Shown here in pieces: positions 9,415 through 17,800 of a stretch of DNA of 64,000 bases. This stretch comes from Myxococcus xanthus (GTDB lineage: Bacteria > Myxococcota > Myxococcia > Myxococcales > Myxococcaceae). The stretch covers positions 682,001-746,000 of the forward strand of contig NZ_FNOH01000003.1 of the NCBI RefSeq assembly GCF_900106535.1, in the 5' to 3' direction. How positions within the stretch are numbered: the stretch's first letter is position 1; each line of letters starts with the position of its first letter. The notes under the pieces were generated by a model. The model was not told the origin of the DNA. It saw nothing but the letters and a program-made list of their open reading frames with translations, and made no database searches. A program made the translations under genes and the position numbers.

Positions 9415-10494
9415 CTAGGCCGCCTTGGCCGCGTCAGACACCCAGCCCGACTTCCCGAGCCACGTCTGCGCACGGTTGAGCTGCGAGACGGTGGACTGGG
9501 TGCTCAGCAGGCTCTGGACGGTGGACTCCACCTGCTTGAGGTTCGCCGCGGAGAGCGTCTGGTCCACCACGGGATTCAGCCGGAAGTACTTCTTCCGCAG
9601 AATCATGCGGCACTGGTAGTCCGCCGCGTCCGAGCCGGCCTCCAGCATCATCTTCACGAGCACCATGGGGTCGTGGAAGTCCAGCAGCCACTTGGAGAAG
9701 CCCCAGTTGGCCACGCCCTTACAGAAGTGCGGCGTGAGGTACGACGACATGCAGCCGTTGCCCACCGACATCATCAGGATGTTCGTCAGGTCGGGCGGCT
9801 CCGTCTCCAGCGTCTCCACCTTCTCCGTGCGGCTCTTGCGGGTGATGTTGTTGATGATCTGCGCCAGCGCCACCAGCGACGGGTTGTTGGCGAAGATGCC
9901 GCCGTCGACGTAGCCGCTGCCCTGCTCCCGGATGCCCTGGTAGACGGGATAGGAGAGCGGAGGCGAACCGCTGCGCATCAGCACGTCCACCACCAGCTCG
10001 TTGTGGTCGGAGTCGTTGTCCGGACCGGTGTTGTGGAAGATCTTCGCCTTCCAGGTCCGCAGCGACTTGCGGTGGCCGTCGAGCTGGAAGGACGGCAGCG
10101 CCACCTTCCGCTTCAGGTCTCCCAGGCGCAACGTGGCGCCGAAGTAGCTGCAGAAGAAGTCGCGCATGTAGCTGGAGTCGAGCAGCGCGGCGTTGCCCGT
10201 CAGCGCCATGGCGGTCCGCCCCAGCGACACCGCCTTGCGGTTCATCTGGACGACCTCACCCCAGAAGTCGAGGATCTTGGGGAAGGCGTCATCGGGGTTC
10301 TCGTAGGTGGCGAAGAACGCGGCGTTGAAGGAGCCCGCGGACGTGCCGGAGAACAGCTCCACGTCGTTCAGCAGGCTCTGCCCGCCTCCGCGGCTGGTCA
10401 GCGTCTCCTTCAACGACTTGAGCAAGCCCGCGGTGACATACCCTTCACCGCCGGAAATAGACGTACCATCCATTGCAAGGACTCGGTGCGGCAT
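9415..10494 (-). CDS. Patatin-like phospholipase/acyl hydrolase
   Basis: The 359-residue protein has the patatin Ser-Asp dyad: nucleophile elbow GTSAG near residue 50 and DGGIFANNP near residue 197. The N-terminal oxyanion-hole glycine loop is altered (MDGTSISGGEG). Patatins hydrolyse acyl esters or thioesters, usually of lipids. The start ATG overlaps the NRPS stop by one base (TAATG) and is preceded at seven bases by GGAGG, so translation is coupled to the assembly-line terminator. Lying right behind a thioesterase-terminated NRPS, it could process the product, trim membrane lipids or move the lipophilic pigment; nothing in the sequence decides this. No signal peptide is visible. Confidence 0.88.
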   Translation of the reverse strand: MPHRVLAMDGTSISGGEGYVTAGLLKSLKETLTSRGGGQSLLNDVELFSGTSAGSFNAAFFATYENPDDAFPKILDFWGEVVQMNRKAVSLGRTAMALTGNAALLDSSYMRDFFCSYFGATLRLGDLKRKVALPSFQLDGHRKSLRTWKAKIFHNTGPDNDSDHNELVVDVLMRSGSPPLSYPVYQGIREQGSGYVDGGIFANNPSLVALAQIINNITRKSRTEKVETLETEPPDLTNILMMSVGNGCMSSYLTPHFCKGVANWGFSKWLLDFHDPMVLVKMMLEAGSDAADYQCRMILRKKYFRLNPVVDQTLSAANLKQVESTVQSLLSTQSTVSQLNRAQTWLGKSGWVSDAAKAA

Positions 10495-13400
10495 TACATG
10501 ACCTCCATGAGGAGCTGCGCAGCCAGCCCCTTTGCTGGCATTTCCGCCCGAGACATTTCTGCGATTGGCGGGAGCGTCAAAGCCCTATCCAGACATTTCT
10601 GTATTTCAATTGCAAGCACGGCGACATTCCGTTCATCCATGATGAGCGTCATGTGATTGCCCGGAACCGGTATCACTTCCGTCCCCGCGAGCGCGAATCT
10701 GCGCACACTGTCGACGAGCGGATCGCCTCCAATCGTCACCGGACCCGTCCTGAAAAGTGTGGCGGAGCCTCCATACGAAGAGAACGTATAGAGTTGCTCC
10801 GAGCGGCGTGTTGCCAGGAAATTCCGGGCCGTCAGCGCGCTGTCTCGCAAGAAACGCCACAGGTATGAATACTGCCCATCTGTATCCCGACGAAGCAGGT
10901 CTGCCCATGCCTCGGGCAGGCTGATTCCCATCCATTCGCCTATCAATCTCAGGCTGGCATAGTCCCGCGGCATCTGGGCTTCCCCCAGCACCTTGATGAG
11001 CTGGGAGCCCGCGGGAATCTCCTGCGGGGTACCGTCGTGCGCGGACAACCGGTCCAACGCCGCGCCGTCAATCAAGCCGAGCAGCGCCACCTGTTCCCCG
11101 AGCGCTTCGAGCTGCCGCGCCATTTCACAGACGACGAGTCCTCCGTAGGACCAGCCCGCGATCCGGTACGGCCCGCGCGGCTGGACCTGCCGCAGGGCCG
11201 CCACATACAGCGCGGCGGTGTCCTCGATGGTCTCGGGTGGCAGTTGGTCGTCCATGACGCCAGGCATCTGGAAGCCGAACACGGGCTGCTCCGCGTCCAG
11301 GTGGCGGGCCAGGGTGACGTAGACGGCCGGACTGCCAGCGGACGGCGGGGCAAGGAACAGCGGCGGTTTGTGTCCCAGGGGCTTCAGCGCCACCACACAG
11401 GCGGGAAGCTGGCGAATCAGCGCGGTGACCTTGCTGGAGTGTTCGTCAATCCAGTGCGCCAGGGACTCCACGGAGGGCCGGTCGAACACCTCGTTGAGGG
11501 GCACCTCGATGTCCAGCTTCGCGGAGATGCGCGAGATGAGCGTGACGGCGAGGAGCGAATGGCCTCCCAGTTCGAAGAAGCTGTCGGTGGGCGCCACGGA
11601 GCTCAGTCCCAGGAGTTCACCGAACAGCGCCTGGAGTTGCCGCTCCGTCTCGGTCCGCGCTTCCGTGCGGGCCAGCGCGCTGGCGACGGGGGCCTCGGAC
11701 GCCACGGGCGGGAGCGCCTTGCGGTCAATCTTCCCGCTGGGCGTCAGCGGCAGCTCCGGGAGGACCGCGATGACCTCCGGCATCATGTACTCGGGCAACA
11801 CCTCACGCAGGGACTTGCGCAGCTCGGCCCGCAGGTCACCGTTCTCCATCGACTGGGGCTGCACGTAGGCCACCAGGCGCGGCGCCCCGCTCGGGAGGCG
11901 CTGCAGGAGCACCGCGGCCTGGACGACGTCGGGATGGCGGCCCAGCGCGGCCTCCACCTCTCCCGTCTCGACGCGGTGACCGCGAATCTTGAGCTGGTCG
12001 TCCTGGCGGCCCAGGTATTCGATGCGGCCGTCGGAGAGGTACCGGGCGTGGTCCCCCGTGCGGTAGAGCCGCGAGCCCTCCAGGCCCCCGTCGAAGGGGT
12101 TGGGGACGAAGCGCTCCGCCGTCAGGTCCGGCCGGCGCAGGTAGCCTCGGGCCAGTCCGACGCCGCCGATGTACAGCTCGCCGGGTACGCCAACGGGCAC
12201 GGGCTGGAGGTACCGGTCCAGGATGTACAACCGCATGTGCGAGATGGGCCGGCCAATGGGCACCCGCTCCGGGGGAGGTGTTCCATCCGGCAGCAGTGTC
12301 TCGAAGCAGCACGCCACCGCGGCCTCGGTGGGGCCGTACTCGTTGATGACGCGCGTGGGGAGGCCCTGCTCCCGCCATGGGGCCAGATCCACGCCGTGCA
12401 GCCCTTCCCCGCCCAGCACCACCGCATGGGTGCGGCCGAGCACCTCGCGCGTGCGCCCCAGGCCGTTGAAGGCCCGCAGGTGCGACGGCGTCATCTTGAT
12501 GAAGCTGAAGCCCTGCTCGGGGTAGTCCCGGGACGTCAACTGGTCGATTTCGTGACCACGTGGCACGAGGAACAGCGCGCGGCCCGCCAGGAGCGGCGCG
12601 AAGAGGCTCGTCAGCGTTCCGTCGAAGCTGACGGAGCCAATCACCGGGCTCCCCGTCCCTTCGCGAAGCCGGTAGGCGTCCACGCTCCAGCGCAGGTAGT
12701 TGACGATGCTCCGGTGCGTGATTTCCGTGCCCTTGGGCCGGCCCGTCGAGCCTGACGTGTAGAGGATGTAGGCCAGGTGGTCGGGGAGGACGTCGCGGCG
12801 GAGCTGCTGGCCCGGCGCGGCGGGCATGTCCCGGTAGCCTTCGTCCACGTGGAGCGTGACGAAGCCCCCCATGCCCCAGAGGCGCTCGGACAGCTTCGCG
12901 GAAGAAATCACCACCCGGGGCCGGGCATCCGCCACGATGTGGCGGAGCCGGTCCACGGGCTCGTCTGCGTCGAGCGCGAGGAACGCGCCCCCTGCCTTCA
13001 TCACCGCCAGCAGGCTCACGATGAGCTCCGCCGAACGGTCCAGGTAGACGCCGACCACCACCTCCGGTCCCACGTCCAAATCCTGGAGTGACGCTGCGAC
13101 CCGGTCGCTGAGCTGGTCGAGCTCGCCGTAGGTCAGCTCCCAGTCGTCCACGACGATGGCCACCGCATCCGGCGTGCGCAGCGCCTGGGCCTCGATGAGC
13201 GCATGGAGGCACGCGCCTTCCGCCTCCGGCGTCCCCGTGTCGTTCCACTGCCGGAGCACGCGCTCGCGGACATCCGCGGGGAGCACGGGCAGCTCGCCCA
13301 CCGGCCGCTGGGGCTCGGCCACGAGCCCTTCGAGCAGCACCTGGAAGCAGTCCACGTAGTGCTGGATGGTGCCCTGCTCGAAGAGGTCGCGGTTGAACAC

Positions 13401-14801
13401 CATCCGCGCCGACAGCCGGTCGCCGTGGTCATCCACGAAGAGGTTGAGGTCGAAGCGCGATGATTCCGCCTCGAACTCGAGCGGCCGCATGCGGAGGCCC
13501 GTCTCGTCCTGGGCCTCGCCGGAAGCGCGGACCCAGGCGAACACGACCTGGAACAGCGGGTTGAAGCCCAGGCTGCGCGCGGGCCTCAGCTCCTCCACGA
13601 GCAGGTCGAAGGGCAGGTCCTGGTGAGCGAAGGCATCGAGCACCGTCTCACGCACGCGCTCCAGCACCGTGGCGAACCCCGGGCCGCCACCGAGGTCCAC
13701 CCGCATCACCAGGTTGTCCACGAAGAAGCCCACCAACGGCTCCAGCTCCGTACGCGTCCGGTTGATGGAGTTCGCGCCCAGGACCAGGTCCTCACGCCCC
13801 GTGAGGCGGTGCAGGAGCACGAAGAACGCGCTCAGCATCCCCACGAAGGGCGTGGTGCGGGCCGTGTGGCTCTGTGCCTTCAGGGCGGCGGTGAGCTGGG
13901 GGCCCACTTCGAAGCGGACCTCGCCGCCTCGGTTCGACTGCACCTTGGGGCGAGGATGGTCCGTGGGGAGCTCGAGCAGCGGAGGCGCCCCCTCCAGCTT
14001 CCTGCGCCAGTAGTCCACCAGCTTCTGGCGAACCTCGCCCTGGAGGTACTCCCGCTGCCAGACAGCGAAGTCGGAGTACTGGAGCGTCAGGGGCGGCAAC
14101 GGCGAAGGTTGGCCGCTGGCGAAGGCGCCATATAACGTCACGATTTCGCGGACGAGGATGGCCTGCGCCCACACGTCCGCCGCGATGTGGTGCAAGCAGA
14201 GCTGGAGGTACTGCCCCTGGGGCCCCCGCTCGATGATGAGCACACGCATCACGGGGCCCGTGGACAGGTCGAAGGGCCGCTTGCCCTCTCGCTGGAGGAA
14301 GGCCTCCACGCCCGCGGGTTCGGAGGCCAGCACCTCGCGCTCGTCGAGCACGCGGAAGTCGAACCGGGGCTCCGGGTCGACAATCTGGACCGGGACGCCC
14401 GCGTGCTCGGCATACCGCGTGCGCAGCACCTCGTGGCGGCGGATGACCTCGGTGAAGCAGCGCTTCACGATGGCTACGTCGAGGTGCCCTTCGACCTGCA
14501 ACGCCAGCATCAGGTTGTAGGCGGTGCTCCCAGGCTCCAAGCGGTCGAGGAACCACAGCCGCGTCTGCCCATAGGAGAGCGGCGCGGGCCCGGTGCGTTG
14601 AACCGGGACGATGGGCGCCTCCTCCTGCCCCCGGTCATGGGCACGCAGGAGTTCGAGCAACTCGGGTTTGTGTTCCGCCAGTGCCTGCCGAAGCTCTGCG
14701 GTGGCGGCGCCTTTCGGTCCGCGAAGCCTCAGCGCGTCGCCTTCCACCCGGACTTCCAGGCCCCGCCGATTCAGCTCGGCGAGCAGTTCCCCCAGATTCA
14801 T
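10494..14801 (-). CDS. Terminal NRPS: C-A-PCP-TE, predicted asparagine module
   Basis: The 1435-residue protein begins with a TubC-type N-terminal docking domain (residues 1-55). The condensation domain has HHIAADV near 205 (His-His and Asp present; the usual final Gly is Val). The adenylation domain has YTSGSTGRPKG near 685, NEYGPTE and GRQDDQLKIRGHR. Reading the specificity pocket by motif alignment gives D-G-T-K-V-G-E-V-A, close to the asparagine code D-L-T-K-L-G-E-V-G; I therefore predict Asn. The PCP has LGGHSLL near 1082; the thioesterase has GWSYGG near 1218, an Asp in LIDGAAL and His in GNHMTLI near 1383. It would attach Asn to the polyketide and release the product. The start overlaps the preceding PKS stop (ATGA). 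The Asn call is inference from manual alignment. Confidence 0.93.
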   Translation of the reverse strand: MNLGELLAELNRRGLEVRVEGDALRLRGPKGAATAELRQALAEHKPELLELLRAHDRGQEEAPIVPVQRTGPAPLSYGQTRLWFLDRLEPGSTAYNLMLALQVEGHLDVAIVKRCFTEVIRRHEVLRTRYAEHAGVPVQIVDPEPRFDFRVLDEREVLASEPAGVEAFLQREGKRPFDLSTGPVMRVLIIERGPQGQYLQLCLHHIAADVWAQAILVREIVTLYGAFASGQPSPLPPLTLQYSDFAVWQREYLQGEVRQKLVDYWRRKLEGAPPLLELPTDHPRPKVQSNRGGEVRFEVGPQLTAALKAQSHTARTTPFVGMLSAFFVLLHRLTGREDLVLGANSINRTRTELEPLVGFFVDNLVMRVDLGGGPGFATVLERVRETVLDAFAHQDLPFDLLVEELRPARSLGFNPLFQVVFAWVRASGEAQDETGLRMRPLEFEAESSRFDLNLFVDDHGDRLSARMVFNRDLFEQGTIQHYVDCFQVLLEGLVAEPQRPVGELPVLPADVRERVLRQWNDTGTPEAEGACLHALIEAQALRTPDAVAIVVDDWELTYGELDQLSDRVAASLQDLDVGPEVVVGVYLDRSAELIVSLLAVMKAGGAFLALDADEPVDRLRHIVADARPRVVISSAKLSERLWGMGGFVTLHVDEGYRDMPAAPGQQLRRDVLPDHLAYILYTSGSTGRPKGTEITHRSIVNYLRWSVDAYRLREGTGSPVIGSVSFDGTLTSLFAPLLAGRALFLVPRGHEIDQLTSRDYPEQGFSFIKMTPSHLRAFNGLGRTREVLGRTHAVVLGGEGLHGVDLAPWREQGLPTRVINEYGPTEAAVACCFETLLPDGTPPPERVPIGRPISHMRLYILDRYLQPVPVGVPGELYIGGVGLARGYLRRPDLTAERFVPNPFDGGLEGSRLYRTGDHARYLSDGRIEYLGRQDDQLKIRGHRVETGEVEAALGRHPDVVQAAVLLQRLPSGAPRLVAYVQPQSMENGDLRAELRKSLREVLPEYMMPEVIAVLPELPLTPSGKIDRKALPPVASEAPVASALARTEARTETERQLQALFGELLGLSSVAPTDSFFELGGHSLLAVTLISRISAKLDIEVPLNEVFDRPSVESLAHWIDEHSSKVTALIRQLPACVVALKPLGHKPPLFLAPPSAGSPAVYVTLARHLDAEQPVFGFQMPGVMDDQLPPETIEDTAALYVAALRQVQPRGPYRIAGWSYGGLVVCEMARQLEALGEQVALLGLIDGAALDRLSAHDGTPQEIPAGSQLIKVLGEAQMPRDYASLRLIGEWMGISLPEAWADLLRRDTDGQYSYLWRFLRDSALTARNFLATRRSEQLYTFSSYGGSATLFRTGPVTIGGDPLVDSVRRFALAGTEVIPVPGNHMTLIMDERNVAVLAIEIQKCLDRALTLPPIAEMSRAEMPAKGLAAQLLMEVM

Positions 14802-17800
14802 ACCGTCAACTCCTCGATGTCGGCTGCGGCCTCCGCCGCGGGAGCACGCGCGAGCAGCTCCTTGAGCTCGAGCTGGGTGCTCAGCGCATCCACAATCCCG
14901 TCGAGCGTGGTGCCGTCGATGAAACGCGCCATGAGCAGGTCCACTCCCAGCTCGCGGCCAATGCGGTTCTTCAGCTCGACCGCGCGCAGCGAATCGAGCC
15001 CCATCTCGTTCAAGGAAATCCTCTTCTGGAGGACCTCGTGGTCCGGGGCGAAGCCCAGCAAGGGCCCCAGCCGGCTCTGTACGTACCGTGTCAGCAGCGC
15101 GCGCCGGCGCTCCCCGTCCGCCCGCTTCAGCTCTTCCATCAGCTCATGCATCCGCGAAGCCGCCGCGGACCGGGCCTGCTCACGGAGCATCAGCTCGGAG
15201 AACAAGGGGCCATGGCCGGGCGAAGGCCCCGCCTCCAGCGAGGAGACGCTGAAGGGCACGACGCCCACCTGCACGGCCCCCTGCTCCAGCAGTTGTTCGA
15301 AGACCTGGAGCGCCACTTCGGGTGAGAGGCTGGCGGCATCCGACGCTTCCGGCCGGTCCGCGCTCTTCGCGGCCATGCCCGCGCCCGCCCACCGTCCCCA
15401 GTTGATGCTGAGGGCTGGCAGACCCAGGCGGTTCCGGTGGTGCGCCAGTGCGTCCAGGACGCTGTTCGCCGCCACGTAGTTCGACTGTCCCGCCACGCCC
15501 ACCAGCGAGGCCGCGGACGAGTACATGACGAAGAGGTCCAGCGGCATCCCGGCCGTGGCGCGGTGCAGGTTCAACGCGCCCTGCACCTTGGGCGCGAACA
15601 CGCGCGAGAAGCGCTCCGCATCCTGGTGCAGGATGACGCCGTCCTCCAGCACGCCCGCCGTGTGGATGATGCCTCGCAGGGACAGGCCCCGCTCTGACAC
15701 GCTCGCCACCAGTCGCTGCACGTCCTCCTGTCGTGAGACATCCGCGCGCGCGACGGTGACGCCGACGCCCCGGGCGGTCAGCGCCGCGAGCCGAGCGTTC
15801 GCCGCGTCCGTGGGCTCGCTCCGTCCCACCAGCAGCAGGTGCCGCGCCCCGGCCCCCACCAGCCACTCCGCAGTCTCGAGCCCCAGCGCCCCGAGGCCTC
15901 CCGTGACGAGGTAGACGCCATCGGGGCGGATACGCACGGGGGCAGCGCGTTCAGGTGGCTTGCCAGGACGCACGAGGCGCGCGCCCAGGATCCGGCCGCC
16001 GCGCAGGGCCAAGACGTTCTCCTGCGGCGGCTGCGCCATGAGGAGGAACAAGCGCTCCAGCGATTCGGAGCCCGGCTCCAGGTCCACCATGCGGCACATG
16101 AACTCCGTGTGCTCGATGGCCACAGCGCGGCCGAAGCCCCAGAGGGAGGCCTGAGCAAAGCCCTCCACCGCATCCGTGGGCGTGGCGGCCACCGCGCTCT
16201 CCGTCACCATCCAGAGGGCAGGCGGCTGCGCCCAGCCGGCACGCGCCATCGCTTTCACGAGGTGAAGCGCGCCCAAGGTGCTCGACGTCACCGCGCCGGA
16301 GAGGGCCTCGGGAGAACGGTCGCCGAGCCCCCACAGATAGGCCACTGCCGCTGGAGCGGAGACGTCCTGGAGCAGCCGGTCAAAGCCCGCCGCGTCATGG
16401 GGGTTCAGCCGGTAGTGGTTCGCGTCGACGCGTTCGTAGGACGCACCGGGCGTGGCCACCACGCAGATCCAAGCGCGTTGCCGCGCCAACGTCCTGACTT
16501 CGTCCGCGACGCGATCCGAGTCCACCAGCAACAGCCAAGGCCCGGACTGCGAAGCCACCTGGTCACGCGCGGAGGGCGCGGGCTGCTCCCGCCACGCCAG
16601 CTCGAAGAGGAGTTCCTGCATCGCCCCCGAGAAGGCCGCCTGGAACGCGCGGCGGTCGACCTGCTTCAGCAGCAGGCCTTCCACCTCGGCGACGACGGTG
16701 CCGTCCTCGTCCAGGATGCGGAGGTCGGCGCTCGCCAGTCCCTCCGAGAGCGACGTGCGCGCCCCGGTTCGGGCGTGCACCCAGATGCTGCTCCCAGGCC
16801 GCTTGAACCAACGCAGCCGCTCGATGGCGACCGGAATGCGTCCCTGCCCTTCTCCCGCCACCTGCGCGCCGCCGTCCGTGAACGCCGCCGCCGCCGTCTG
16901 GAAGCATGCGTCGAGCAGCAACGGATGCAGCCAGTAGTCCCCCAAACCGATGACGAGCGCATCGGGCAGCCGCACGTGGGCGAGGCATCCCTCCCCGCCG
17001 AACCGCAGCGCATCGATGCCTCGGAACGAAGGGCCGTACTCCAACCCACCGCGCGCCATCATGTCGTAGTGCGCGCTGACGGAGCCCTGCCGGGGGAACG
17101 CCTGCAACAGCTCCGACTCCAGGGCCACGTGCTCCGGGTTCATGCGGCCCTCGGTGATGCGGCCCTGCGCCAGCCGGGCCCAATTCCGATCCGCCGTCCC
17201 TGTCGCCTGCCCGAAGATTTCGAAGCGAGAGCCCTGCTCCTCGGGCGTCAGCACCGTCTGGACGTCCTGTGACTGTCCCTCGGCGAAGACCAACGCCCGC
17301 TCCAGCTCGATGGCCGTGAGCTCCAGAGGTTTCCCGCCAGACGTCGCGTGGTGCGCGGCGCCGAGCGCCATCTCGACGTAGCAGGCGGCCGGCAGCACTG
17401 GGTTGCCCAGCACACGATGCTCCTCGATGAAAGCGGGCTCGTGCCTGCTCAGCCGGGCCGCGAAGCGCGTTTCCTTCGCCCCCGCGAGCGACAGCGGTGT
17501 CCCCGGCAGGGAGTGCGCATCGCCTCGCGCGGCATCGTCACGCGCCGCATAGCCCCGGCGATTCTCGGGGCTTTGCAAGTCCATCCAGTAGCGCTCACGT
17601 TGGAAGGGATGCGTCGGCAAGCAGCGCGGGCGCCGCTCGAAAGGCGCATCGAACGCAGCCCAATCCACGTCGAAGCCACGCATGTACAGCTCCGCCACGC
17701 TGGAGAGCAGCTGCGCTGTCTCTCCGGTGGACGGACGCAGGCTGGGGAGCCAGCACAGCTCTTCCGACTGGAACGTCCTGCGGCCAATGCCAGCCAGGAT

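Noticed and set aside
8800-10656. 618-residue plus-strand ORF opposite ATPase, patatin and the NRPS end
   Set aside because: It spans three real genes on the other strand and has shadow-frame composition.
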